From Podospora pseudocomata (Eukaryota; Ascomycota; Sordariomycetes; Sordariales; Podosporaceae): a stretch of DNA of 64,000 nucleotides. Under the pieces are notes generated by a model. That model was not told where the DNA came from and ran no database searches. It worked only from the letters and a program-made list of their open reading frames with translations. The DNA lies in contig NW_026946363.1 in NCBI RefSeq assembly GCF_035222375.1, forward strand, positions 7,192,001 to 7,256,000, in the 5' to 3' direction. The position numbers and the translations under genes were made by a program. Shown here in pieces: positions 24,701 to 37,496 of the stretch (positions are counted from its first letter, which is position 1; each line of letters opens with the position of its first letter).

Positions 24701-27700
24701 GACCATACCGCAGCGGCTGACAGTGGCGAGGGTGGCATACTTGAGATTCTCCACCTCAAACATGATGCGGACATTGGGTGGCAGGTTGAGACGCTCACCG
24801 TTGGGCAGCGTGAGAAGCTTGTTGTCGTCGAGCACGCTGTTCAAGTTTTCAACCCACTCGGGATCGACATCGCCATCGAACACAATCCAGTGACGCTTTG
24901 TGTCCTCACCACGCAGGTTGTCGACAATTTTGCGCAGGATACTCGTGAACAGACCATCGGTCCACTCTCTGGTAGTCGAATCGAGGTTTCCGTACAGCGC
25001 CTCCTTGGACATGACCTTGCTGTCGATGACATGGGACACACCCTCCACATTCTCAACCTGCTGTAACGCATCCAAGAGCAGCCTCCAAGCAGAAGACTTG
25101 CCCGAACCAGCACTACCGACCATCATGACACCGTGGTGAATGCCCTGGATCTGGTACAGCTGCAGCACCTTGGTCATCCAAGTATCGTTGACAACCAGCT
25201 GCCTCTCCGCAGCCAACCGCTGAATCGCCCCCCGAAGCTTCTCCAGGCTGGCAGGAACATATTTGACACCAGGGAAGCAAGTCTCCTCAATGCCCATCAT
25301 AATTTCCACATCCGATTTGATCAGCTTGGGCGCAATGGTCTCCCGGATACTCTGCACAAGAATTTCAGGCTCAACGACCTCCTCCGAGCCTAGCTCTCCC
25401 TCCTGCGTCAAGCGAGCACGCTTCAGCCCGCCAGAACTGACAAGCACACTCTTGAGCGCACGAAGACCAAAGTCGTAATGAGCTTGCTTGGACAGCTTCT
25501 GCGAGCACTGATCGAAAAATGGAACAGTGTGCTTCGACAGCTGCTTGGCCTGGCTGAAACCCTGCGAGTACAACATGACCTCGGCAATGAGCTCCTTGTC
25601 TGGCTTGGACATGGCAACACTCCTGAACAGCTTCTTCAAGTTGTCTGGCAAGTTGGAACGACCAGCATAGCCAGGGTTCATGGTGATAAAGATACCCGTG
25701 TTGGTGTTCACCTTCAGCTGGCGACCAACGAGTTCAATCTGAGCCTTGTCGTCTTCAGCACCTTGCTTCAGACCAAGCTGGATATTCTGAATCTGCTGAG
25801 AGACGGCAGACAAAATCCTCTCCTCCAGACGGTTGAACTCATCGAAACAACCCCAAGCGCCGACCTGGCAGATACCAAGGAAGATGCGACCCATGGCCTG
25901 GAAATCAAACGTGTCGTCACAGCAAAACACCAAGGTGAACCGACCGAGCTGGACACCGAGAGCCTTGACGGATTCTGTCTTGCCCGTACCGGCAGGACCA
26001 TAAGGCGAGCCACCCAAGCGTTGGCAAAGAGCCTGGGTGAGGGTAAGGAAACATCTATCTGTGAGAGGAGTGCGGACAAGCCTCTCAGGAACACCAAGAT
26101 ACTCAAAGCCGTAGTTGAGCTTGGCGTTGGCCATCTTGATGTGCAGACGCTGTAAGAAGTCTCCCTCAGGTGTGTACACATACCGCATCTGAAGAAGCCA
26201 CAGGTAGTGTGTGTTGGAGCTGGCGTTGACCTTGATTAACCTCTCAATGACATCCCGCTGGTGAACACACTCGGTGATAAGCTGCTCGCATGTCTTCCTC
26301 AGCAGCACCTCCAGATCGCCCAGGACCGTATCAGCAAGCAGGCGAAGAACTTGGACCTCACGCTCAAAGAGCGCTGGCAGACTCTGGCCGCCCTCAGCAA
26401 GCGCCTGCTCAACCGCAGTAGTCCAGACAGCCTGAGTGGCAAGCACAACAATCTGACTGGGATACGCCGTCATGAACTTGTTGAGCGCCTCCCGGTTGAT
26501 CTCACCGTTGTTGAAGATAGGAGTGAAGTCCTCGACAGCCTCAGCCAACAGCTCAGCAAGCGTAGCCTTCATGCCATTCTCCAACAAGGCCAACCAATCA
26601 TTGATCTTGGGCGTCTTGACAAGGTTAATCTCCTTCTTGAGACGAACCACCTCTCCTTCTTTTGATGTGAAGCCAGTGATAACACCTTCCTCCTCCATAG
26701 TCAGACCGTTAAGACCAGCAAACATCTTCTTGAAGTGCTTGGCAATGCGCATGGTGTCATTGCTATTACCGATCATCTCCAGCAAGTCTTCGTCACCAAC
26801 AAAGTAAAAGCGCGGGAATGAGACACGCTCCTTCTCGAGGTACTCACCAAGCGCCTTCTGAATCTTGTTGAGCAGCTCAGCCAGACGCTCGAGAGACTTT
26901 TGCACATTGGGAATGTTGAGAACATCCAACACATTGGGCTGCTTGTACACCTTCTTCATCACAGCCGAGAACTCGCTGTTGATGTTTTGGAAGCGAGAAG
27001 ACTCGATGGGGAGCAGGTGCTTGATATCGGCATTGCCGGTGAACACACCCTCGAGGTACACCCACTGGCGCTGCACGTCAATCCAGACGTCAAACAAAAC
27101 GTGCACACGGTTCAGCTTGTCCTCCCAAGCAGTGGCCTCCTCCTCGAATTCCTTGTAATAAGGTGAATGCCTCATGGCCTGTAGCGAATTGAGATTCTCA
27201 CTGCATTTAGCAAACAAATCATCCCAGCCACGGATGAGACGGCACTTGTTCTGGTAATTGACGAGCTCGAGTCCGTAGCCAGTCCAGGTCTCGCGGACTT
27301 GCTTCAAGAACTCCTCCAGCGCCATTTCTCCCTGCGCCTGGATAATGATGTCCTTGACGATGACCTCGGTCGCCACAAGGTTGAGGTCCCACACGTCACC
27401 CAGCGTCATTGAGACAGGCGAGTACCGCTTGCCAGGCTTGATCTGCTTGTAGATTTTGATCCAGTGTCTGTCACGAACAGCTTCCGACTTGAGCTCAGCC
27501 AGCATAGGGTTGACCTTCATGAACTGACGGAGGATGTTCTGAATGTGCTCGAAAGCGGCATACTGGCGCATCCGGCTGGGCATATCCTTGGTCATCTTTA
27601 TCAAGTTGTCGATAGAGGACCGGATCTTTCTTGGCTGGACGCTGTTCCACAGAATCTCGCGCAGCTCATTAAGGTTCTTCCAGATGGTGGAAAGTGACGC

Positions 27701-30700
27701 CCAGACAGACTTGAAGTCCTGAACTTCTTCAAGAATCACGCCGAGAGACGTGTCAGGAGTGGCGGGCAGGTCGAGAGCCTCCTTGGCCTTCGCAACCATG
27801 GCCGAGTCATCCTGCAGCTTGGTGATACGAGTTTCAAAGGTGCTGAGGGTAGCAGAAGCAACATCGGGGGCAATGGTACCCGAGACAGGCTTCTCTTCGT
27901 TCCACTGAACGGCAACCTCGTTGATCTTGTCGATAACCACCTTGTCCTCGGCAATGATCTTGGCACGGAGCGCGTCGGTCTGGTCTTGCACAATCTTGGA
28001 CTTGCGGGCGAGCAACTCATTGAGCATATCCCACATGCCATCCACTTGCTCAGCATGCAGCCAGTCATTAGGGAACTGATAGCGCTGGCGCACGAGGGTT
28101 GACTCTCCCTGCCTGAAGGTCTCCACCTCAGGCGCCCAGAGCTTCACCTGGCGCTTGCAGGTTTGGACAATGGTGATGAACTGCACAGCCTCGGCCGTGG
28201 AGTTGGCCGCCATAGCCTGGCCCTCGAGGTCCTTACGAGCCTTCTCAATCTCGGCGTGAACCTCGCGCATGCGAGTGCCGAGCCGGCTGGCAAACTTCAT
28301 GAGAATGTCATGCTGCCATTGGTCGTACTTCGCATTGACCTTCGTTTGAACTTGGTCATAGTCGATGGTGATGTGGCCAAAGGAACGGCTGACCTCGGTG
28401 GTGTCAAAGGTCTGGCGCGTCTTTCTGATTTCTTGGAGAAGCTGAAGCCATCTCGACAGTTGGTCGCCGAGAACATCATACACATGCTCCGACTGGAGAT
28501 CCCACAAAGACTGGAATTGCAGCCATTTGTCGACATAGGCGCCAATCTCACGAATCTTTTTCTCGACTGACGTCTGCACACGCAAGAGAGCATCCGTGCA
28601 CTCACTAGGCAGGTCGTCAAAGCGCGCTTCGTCCTCTACCGTCGTGCTGATGGTCATCTGGTACCGGGTGGCCTTGATCTTCTTCAGGTTGCAAATGACA
28701 CCGATCCACTCTTGCAACTGGGAAAACCAGCTTGCTCTGGCAAACTCAAGAGGCGGGTCCAGATAGATGACTTGGTTCCGCATGGTGATCTCGTGAATGA
28801 GCTTCTTGATGACAGGAACATCAGTCTTGGGGGCGTTGACAATCTCGAGTGTTCTCTTCCGATCACTCCTGTCCTCCAAGTACTCGTCCTCGAAGGCCTC
28901 AATCCAAGCCTGAACAGCATGCTGAAGACGGGCGAGAAGGATGGCCTTGATTTGCTTGTTCATGCGATCCACCCAGAAGCCAAGGTTAACATACTGCTCC
29001 AAGTTGAGTGTATCAACGGCTGTCTGAATGGCAGTCAGCCGGCCCTCAAATTCCTTGACTTCATAAGGGCACTTCTCCAGTTCCGCAAGCGCTTTTTCCA
29101 CCGATCCATGAATGTTGGCCAGCTGAAGGGTCTTGGTCTGGAGGAGGGATACTGCTAGGGCGAAATCCTTGACAAACTTGACATGCTTGCTCTCTCCGTT
29201 CTTGGTGTAATTGCTGTCAATGGCACTCTGCGCGTGGTTCTTAAAATGCACTTCGTACGTATTGACAAACGATTCCCACCTCAGAGAGATTCCCTTGGCG
29301 ATCAAGAGATATACCCCTTCGCGGTAACCGCTGAGCAGCACCGAAACCTCAGACATGTCATTGATCTGGCGGTTGGTCTGCGCAAACGTCCTAACGCTTT
29401 CCATGAGACTGACAGCATAGGGATACACTCGCTTGGCCTCCTTTGCGACATTGTTGACTGAGTGAGGAACTGGGAAGCTGAGCCAGACCAAGTTCCTGGT
29501 CTCCTTGAAGAGGGCGATGACTTGAGCGTCGAAATTGACTGCGAGCTCCAGCACATTTCCGGCGGAGCGGATCCTGTTAATGTTGAACAAGAGACCCGAG
29601 ATCGTGATCTGCTTCCGCTGCACATCATGCAACCAGGCTTCGAAGATAGGCCGAGTATCGAGCTTCTTGCGGAACAAATCACCTTCGGCTTGGAGTCTTT
29701 GACCCTCGGCATGCATAGCCCAATCAGCACCGAGAACATCCTCCACCTTCTTCATATATGTGTCAAGCTGCCGCTCAATCTGCCGAGCCCAAATGATGGC
29801 TCCGGAAACAGGAGGAAGATCATGAAGCTGGGCCATGGCGTGTGCTTCTGAGTGACCATACTGCTGCTTGAACCGCTCGTGCAAGGCAGTGATGGCCTGT
29901 TTGACATTGTCGATAAGCTGGGTCTGATACTCGGCGATAGCACCGCGAATCTTGGGGCGCACAAAAAGGGCGTTGAACTTGGAAAAGACACGAAACATCT
30001 CGTTGGCATTCTTCGCAGTCGCCAACCGGTCGCGAAGACGGGCGATGATGGAGTTTTCGACGCGGGACGTTCGCTCATTGTACGTGTTCTCGGCGCGAGC
30101 CCACTTGGCCGTTCCCTCAGGAGTGACATCAAGCAAGTCGACGTCTTTCAAGCCCTCCCAGGCTTGCTTCACCTCCTCAACGGCGTCAACGTCACCAATC
30201 TCCTCCACCACGACCGTGCCGTTGGCACCCTCTGAGACACCATTCACATCGGTCTTGGGCCCAAGAACATTGACGATAGTCCGCTGCAGCTGCTCGTGGT
30301 TGGCACGGAACGTGGCGACATATTTAAGACGAGCCTGCAGGTCGCCGTGCCTAGGGTTGATCTTGATGGGAATAAACCTCTCGTTTCGACGACGTGTAAC
30401 ATCACGAGCCACGTTGGTGAATTCCTTGATGCTGTCATCCCAGACTCTGAAGATGGAATCGGCCTGCTTGATAACCCGGCTGAACTCCTGGTAGTCGAGC
30501 TTGACAAGCTCCAGGCCTGGCAACAGGCGGTGGAGAGCCTCGTCCAAATCGGCCGAGATAGCCCCGACAAGCGGAAGGGCGCGATGAATTGGGTAGGGAC
30601 AGATCCTAAGCTTCTTGTTCAAGTGAGCAAAAATTTGGCCAACCGAATCTTCCACTTTCTGGAGGGTGGTAGCAGAGAGCAGTTCATCAAGGGGAAAGTC

Positions 30701-31882
30701 CCGCATGAGCTGATTGTACTTTTGCACCTTTTCCATCGCCTCTTTCAAGCCAGTGTCTGCGGTAAAACTGACTGTAGCCTGGAAACGTTTCGCATGCTTG
30801 AGAACTTCAAGGGTAAGCGTGACACCTTCGCTCCTAAGCTGGCTTTCGATGCCTTCCAATGCTGATTCCATGGAAAGCCAAAAGTTGATCTCCTGGTTAG
30901 CCGGGCCTGTGTTCGGGTCCCTCGTCATCTTAGTGATAACCTGGATCGACTTGATCCAGCTGTTTACCGTGGCCTGGAGATTGTTGAGAAAACCGCTGTC
31001 TGTCAGGAATTGCGCAGGAATCAGATCAATAGTAGGTTTCGTCTGCTTTTCTCTTGCCTGGTCGAGTGCGGCCTGCACTACAGGGTGGAAGGGCAGAGAA
31101 ACCTCGGGGATCTCAACATTTTGCTGCAGATGGGACAAGCTGAGCTCGAGCTCGGTCCAGCGCTTCTTGGTGACAGGAATGCCAGTCTTTGCGTCTGCAT
31201 CTGCGCGGCCTCTTCCAGTGCTGGCCGCCTGCTGCCGGCTCTTGGTGCTCGCATCAAAATATGGCGCCAGACCGTTATGAAGATAGAGTTGAAGAACCTC
31301 GTACGGGGAAGTGATGGAGCCCTGGTCACCAGCGTTCACCGCCGTGTAGGCTGGGCCGGGAAGGTTGAGCATCTGGATTTGGGAGGTCAAGGGGATGGAT
31401 GCGTCCAGAGGCTGTGCACGCTTCAGGATCACAAGAAAACCGACGGTGGTCGAGGTTGCAGACGAGGACATATCAGACGTAAGACTGTAGACATGCGTAG
31501 GTCCATCTGCACCGCTGTTAATCCTGGATTTTCGTGCCTCTTTCACCAAATCGATGTTCTGACCTTCAGAAATGACACTAACATCTTCCTCGATGAGGTC
31601 CTCCTCGATAGGCTCCAACTCGACAATATCCTTTTGAATGGTAAGGGCGACTTGTGTGTCCAAGGCCCATCGAGAGCATCGTTGCCAAGTATCCTGATAC
31701 CGGGTTCCAGATAGCAAACTGCCGGGGGATTCAAGCTCCAGTCGAGTTGCGCCGAGCGTAGCTTGCAACAGTACAGCAATATGATCGATGACCCGGGCTA
31801 CATCGACAGAGGCAAAGGGCGTACCGCCGACGCCGTTCGAGGGGCCCGGGCTCGTGGCCGGGGGAGGCGTTGCCGCTTCCAT
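18715..31882 (-). CDS. ro-1: Cytoplasmic dynein heavy chain, 4369 aa
   Basis: Exon 1 runs from 31882 to 19223 without interruption. A 58-nt intron (GTAAGT donor, CACTAAC branch site, ATAG acceptor) follows, then exon 2 at 19164-18715. The join restores the dynein C-terminal sequence NDAD|YECSAFV. The protein has the full heavy-chain plan: N-terminal tail (DHC_N1), linker (about 1280-1690), then six AAA modules with four P-loops. These are GPAGTGKT near residue 1960 (AAA1, main ATPase), GSAGSGKS near 2255, GPPGSGKT near 2618 and GVSGSGKT near 2962. The antiparallel coiled-coil stalk with the microtubule-binding tip spans about 3220-3480, and AAA5, AAA6 and the C-terminal domain follow. As the minus-end-directed motor it moves nuclei, endosomes and spindles. 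Orthologues are Neurospora ro-1, Aspergillus nudA and yeast DYN1. It is a complete gene with no disruption. Confidence 0.97.
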
Positions 31883-33359
31883 GTTTGTGTGGTAATTTTG
31901 ATTTCCCCTCTTTTCGTTCGCGAAGCAAAGAGCGGGAGTTGGGTTGGAGGTAGTATTGGATTTGTTGACTTATGAAAAAGCCGATCTCATCGTTCGTTTT
32001 CTCGGACGTCTTTCAGTTCGGGGCGGGGGGTGGGGGGGGACAAATTACAAGCGTAAACGAAGCAATCGTGACTGGATGTGGTCGGTGTGGCTTCCTGCAA
32101 CAAAAAAAAGTAATCTTGGTGCAAACAAAATGCACAAACCGAGAAGAGAAGGCGGGACAAAAGAGCGAAGGCCGTGATGGGGTATCTCAGGTTGCGGGTG
32201 ATGGATGATTATTATCGCGAGCCTCCTCTGTCAGAGAAGATGATGTTGTGGCAAGGAGGTAGTCGTCGAGAATGGAGCATCTCTGAAAGGGAAGCTCGCT
32301 CCAGGGCCTGGTGTTTCCTCATCCACAACTCGACCCAATGATTGCCCGTTTGACGCGACTTTCCCGAATCCCTGTCGCGGAATGAGCATGGGGGCATGTG
32401 TCAGGGGCCCTGGATCCCTATGCGGTGGCTTGCGCCCTGATTGGCCAACCCCTCATGCTGCGCGCTGCAGAAGCAACACCCACGCAACTGTCCCGCCGCC
32501 GACAAGGCCTGGCAGCTGTCGTTCGGCATTGAAAGTGCACACAGCTTCGTGGCATGTATCACTGGAATTAGAATGAAATGCGAGAGAAGAACGCTTCAGA
32601 TTCATATAAGCAAACCATATACCGAGATAGATTCCCTCCCCGCAACACAAGTAGAAATCTACTACAAACACAGCTTGATGTCCACATCAAAGTGTCACCT
32701 ACTTGCCAGCACTGCATTCTCGGTACATGTACATCTACCCATCTACCTATGAAATCGAGTCTCTTGCAAAAGTATTTGATCTGCAGCTTTGCTGTCAGAT
32801 GGCTCCCATCATCAGAGAAGCCCGAACGGTTTTACATGGGAATCAACACACAAGGGAGACACTCCCACTTAGGGGTAGGTATCCGGTTGCTATTTACACC
32901 CCCTTTGTGAAGGTGGTGTGACGTCTGGAGGTACACACATATCAAGTGTCACAGAGAAGCAGCACATCCTCAAGTGTCAAAAAATGTCGTTTTATCCCGA
33001 GAACCGAAAACACCATTCTTTCCCCTCCACTTCGAGATCCCCATAACAACTATGCGCCAGCTGAAAAGTAAGTCACACCATAATAAATGCCCTCATACGT
33101 AAATCCCAGCACACAGGCCGGACTATGGATCCATCCGTCCATCCCATCTCATCCCTCATCAATCCCATTTCAACTCCACACCTGGACGCCTCATGCTTTG
33201 TTCGTGAAAAGCCGTTTCCCAAAACCATGCCCATGCCTTATGACCGACCAACCGCTCATGCTCGCCACATAACGTTCATTTTTTTTCTCAAAAGAAACAA
33301 TAAAAAAGGCTGGAAAATATGCTGACCCAGAGCAAAACGCCTTGACCGTCTCCAAAAAC
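31883..33359. other. Intergenic region between dynein and FAR1-domain genes, 1.5 kb
   Basis: The left part is the dynein promoter and leader. It includes a strongly G-rich block on the plus strand (32020-32039), about 140 nt upstream of the dynein ATG. The right part is the 3' flank of the FAR1-domain gene. No gene is recognised. Confidence 0.55.
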
Positions 33360-34646
33360 TCAGGAAGTTGCCGCACCAGCTGCACGACTAGCATCATCCT
33401 TGCTCGAAAGGCTGACCATGACACGCTGGTTGCAGATATCAATGAACTGCTCAAACTTCTCAATGATCTTGTCCTTTTCCCGCAACTTGTTCTTTAATTC
33501 TTCGATCTCCTTCCTGTTTTCTTCAGCCATCTTCTCGTAATCTTCTTTCGTCTTGGCCAATTCGCGGCGGAGATCGGCCCTGATTCTTTCCTCTGCCGAC
33601 GGATGAGGTTTGCTGTAGATGGTCGGCCTGTTCTCGGCTAATCCGGTTGCGACCTTTTCAGGATGTCGGTTGATGGCGGCCCTGGCATTGTATATATCGC
33701 GAGGAAGAAGAGGGACATGGGGGTTGTGTTGCTGAAGGATCTCCAGCGTTTGCGTGACACCTACCCCTGAGGGTCGAGTCAGTGCACGAACAGGTAAACC
33801 CAAGGGAGGAGATGATACATACCGCTCTCTTTCAGATTTTTGATATCTTCAACCATCTTGCTATCCAGCTTCCTAGCTGCCGGGTGCAGCAGTGGGCTCT
33901 CACTCGGACCATGGTTATGCTGCAGGTGAGCGGGATCTGGGCGATAACGCACCGTCCACTGGGTTCTCTGCTCGATGGCAAAGAATCCGAACTGGCAATC
34001 ACATTTCCGGGATGTGGTCTTGCGCTTTCGAAGTTCAGGACTCACGCGTTTTGGGGGTTTGCCGGCACGATCACAGACAAAAAGAACCTTTTTGAGGCCG
34101 GGAACCGTCTTCTTGGAACGTCCGATGACAATGGCATAGCCAACAGACGTGCAGTAGGTCAAAACATGCTTGTGGACAGCCTCCAGAGTCGGGAAACTAC
34201 CACCTTCGGGAGGGGCAGACATCATTGGCCCCATTGGTTGACGCGGCACGAACGGGGTGCCCTCGATCAGCTTGGGCTCCATTGACGTGTCACCCTCTCC
34301 TTCTTCCTGGCTTCCCATCTCCATTTCTTCATCCTGATTTCCTTGTACCGGCTCGGCAGACTCGGGTTGCGGAGGCGTTGGTTGTTGTTGGACAGGCTGA
34401 ACCTGCTGGACTTTTTGCACCTGTGGCACCTGCACCTGGGCAATCTGCGGCAGGGAGGTGGGAAGGGCCGGGTGGGGCGGAGGCTGGGGAGTAGACTGCT
34501 GAGAGTGCGATATGATCGGGTTGCCGTTTTGTTGGGTGGGCTGCACCGACTGCACACTCTGCACCGGCTGGGCCAGAGACTGGTGGCTGAGAGACTGGGT
34601 CATGGATTGTGCCATTGGAGGCTGGCTCAGGGGAGGTTGGCTCAAG

Positions 34647-34682
<36 letters not shown>

Positions 34683-35233
34683 TGCTGAATCTGTTGACTG
34701 ATAGACTGGGGAGTAAGAGACTGTGAGCCCAACGATGGTTGACCGAGAGTCTGCTGGCTCAAGGGTTGCTGGGACAGGCTGGGCTGGCTCAGAGATTGAT
34801 GGCTCAGCGACTGCTGGCTGAGCTGCTGTGGGTTCATGGGCTGGTTGTTTATGCTCTGGGAAGTCATCGGCTGCTGGGCCATGGGCTGGTGATTCATGGC
34901 CTGCTGTAGGTAGCTCGGGGCGGGTTGCATCTGTCTCGAAGGAGGGCCTCGCTGGCGCGGTCCGGGCAGCGTGGGCGGCACCTGCGAGGGCTGTCGTGCG
35001 GCATTCTGGACCGTTTGTTGACTGTTGACGGCGGGAGGAGTGTATGGGTAGACGGAGTACTGGCTCGACGGCGCCGGCTGAGGCTGGTAAGCTTGAGACT
35101 GATACGGGGACGCGTGCTGCGGGAGCGATGGCGATGGCTTGTTGGGTGGGTTGTGTGGATGCGGTGGCGGAAAGGCTCGCCTGATGTTACCGACGTTGTA
35201 GGATAGTCCGGGGTGACTATTTGTGGTGGACAT
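33360..35233 (-). CDS. Polyglutamine FAR1-type DNA-binding protein, 605 aa
   Basis: Exons are 35233-33823 and 33766-33360; the 56-nt intron (GTATGT...CTCAG) splits a Gly codon and keeps frame. The start was placed at the ATG in context ATAACATGT, because the longer upstream frame has no ATG. Residues 1-300 are low complexity, rich in Gln, Pro and Ser, with repeated LSQQ/SLSQ-like units and a pure Gln run. At about 348-445 lies a FAR1/WRKY-GCM1-like zinc domain with the Cys positions of FVCDR and KCDCQF and the His pair HNH. A C-terminal coiled coil (about 540-590) could mediate dimerisation. FAR1 domains descend from Mutator-like transposases. Fungal proteins of this shape are often labelled Rbf1-like transcription factors; that name is tentative. 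Likely nuclear. Confidence 0.82.
34649..34687 (-). repeat. CAG/CTG repeat encoding 13 Gln
   Basis: Ten pure CTG units on the plus strand, then TTG CTG CTG, read as consecutive Gln codons on the coding strand. The run sits in the low-complexity N-terminal half of the FAR1-domain protein. Confidence 0.95.
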
Positions 35234-36812
35234 GTTATCTAGAAGGAAGCCAGAAGCTCGAACAAGGAAAAAAAAAGTGAACTTTGGTATGCTGGGTCTC
35301 GACCCTCTCTGGCGTCCCGTCACCAAATCGTGGGCGGGCGTGTACCGAGTAGGGAGGTGTGGGCAACTGGAGATGGATGGAGAAAGAGAGAGTACGGGGG
35401 AGGGTGTAAAAACCTCGCGACCGGGTGGTAGCAGAACCCGCAGAACCCATCCCTCTGGGGCACTGTCTGTGTTCTGCCCTGGCACTGTGAGAGCAACCTG
35501 TTTGTCCGGCACTGCCTGGCCAATCAAGGCCTCCAAAAGCTAGGCAGTGTCCCACAATAGGCAGGGATGTCCAAAAAAAGGCAGCTCTACCAACAGGTGT
35601 CATGTAAGACCGCTGCACCCAATCCCAGAGCTAGAAACCGCGGGGCAGCGCAATACATGCACACCAGACAGTTGAATTTTGGGCTTGTACCGTCTTTGAG
35701 TCATGAGAAATCGAGGTGATACAAGCCATGAGCAGGTACGGGAAGCTACAAAAGAAGTTCAGTCTTTCTAAAGCTTCTTTGATAGTCGGTTCGGCCCCGA
35801 GATACTAGGTTCGAACGTTTGGCGCGTGCGGGTGGGGGAGTGCCGGTGGTGGGGTTTCGAAAAGACACACCCCAGGGTAGGTGTGGTACACCACGCAGAT
35901 CTGCTTTCTTCTCACCACCCAAGTCGGACGACAAGTTCAAATGGTACTACCTTCCATCTGCTGGTAGAGTCCGAAGATCAGTTGGGTTTATAGAGACGCA
36001 ATTCTTTCATGAATTTCTTCAACGTGGAATAAATTGGTCACTTTCAACCCGAACCATCCCCTACTTTGACTTTGGCCCAACTGTCATCTGGGGCAAGCCC
36101 CAAGCCCGGTGCCACCAAGAGAACGACTTGCCTCGTAATTGATAAGAGACATGTACCTGTCAACTTTATTTGCTCTTCGGACAGCTGTCGAGGTCCAGAC
36201 CATCATCCTATGACCTCTTAATCCCCTGCCTTGCCTTGATTATCTTTCCCTCTTCCCAGCCTGCAAGCAATCATCTCATCCACAAACTCGGATTACAAAC
36301 TCATATCCCGATATCGGTATATATATTTGACAACGTGGCACGGCTCTGTTAGTACCCTCGTTGCAGCTAGTGGTTTCAACCTTGCACTATAGGTAAGCGA
36401 AGACAATCGGGGATGGCCTGAGAGCTTCATTTGGTTCTGATGACCGAATGGGAATCCCCAGCAGGTATACACAAATTATTGTCCTCGATACCATGATATC
36501 AGTCACATGATCCTTGAATTTGCCACTTTTGCACACTGCCTTTCGTACTCTTCGCTATGCTAAAACTGTTCACGCCTCTCACCCTGCTGTGCTTGCTTTG
36601 CTGCCAGGACACTCGTCCACGCTGTCCCTCACTGCTGATCCGAAAATGCATCCCCTTCTTCCGTCGCAGACGCGGCAGCTGCTGTCCGTCTCCCGTTTCT
36701 GCTGGGAATTTGCCATAATCATGCTTTTGTTGGTCGTTAGTTTTGCCGAAAGCGACTTCCTCACTCTGATTTTCACCTTCCAGCTCTTCCTCACCATGTA
36801 TTCAGCCCACCC
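35234..36812. other. Intergenic region between two minus-strand genes, 1.6 kb
   Basis: This is the promoter and leader side of the FAR1-domain gene (left) and the 3' flank of GCP4 (right). Only short frames occur and no domain is seen. Confidence 0.55.
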
Positions 36813-37464
36813 TTACGACCAAGAATGTTCTCCCCCTACCACATCCACCCCTATTTCCCCTTCTATCCCATAATCCTCCCTAGAACCACTACCACCACCA
36901 AACCAACTCCCGAAATCCAACTTCATCAACAACCTATCCAACCCCCCAACTCTCCGGGGTACATATTCCCCCTTCTCCCTCATAACCATCTCCATCTCCT
37001 CCCCTCCCTCCCCAAGAACCACATCCTCATGATCATGCCTCCCCTCGAGCCGCCTCAGCTCCCCAACCAACCCCTCGATTCCCTTTTTGACCTTCATTTC
37101 CACCTCCCTCAACACCTCCTGAACATCTCTCTCCTCCTTGGCCAAATCAACAAACGCATCAACAACACCCACATCGGCTTCCAAATCGGCGGCTTGCCAC
37201 ACCTGATGAAGACGGTTGACGCAAGCGACAAGCTGGTCGATCTGGACAAGCAATTCATAAAGGGGATCGGTGAATGTAGGCCGCGAGAGCAACAACAGCG
37301 AGACAAGCGTGCGGAGGTAGAGTCTATGGGCATGCGACAGTGTCTCTGGGTCGTGAAGACCCAAAAAGGAAGAAGCATTCGGTGGTGGGGAAGACGTATT
37401 TGACTCATTAAGCCAGATGTCGTCGTCGTTGGCTTCTTGTTCTTCGTTGTTGTTTTTGTTGTTG

Positions 37465-37496
<32 letters not shown>

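Noticed and set aside
35234-35536. N-terminal extension of the FAR1-domain protein
   Set aside because: The frame is open, but its start would be TTG. The ATG at 35233 has a good context and gives a sensible N-terminus.
35770-35825. GGTTCGAAC string suggesting a tRNA
   Set aside because: No 5-bp stem around the loop and no cloverleaf in either direction.
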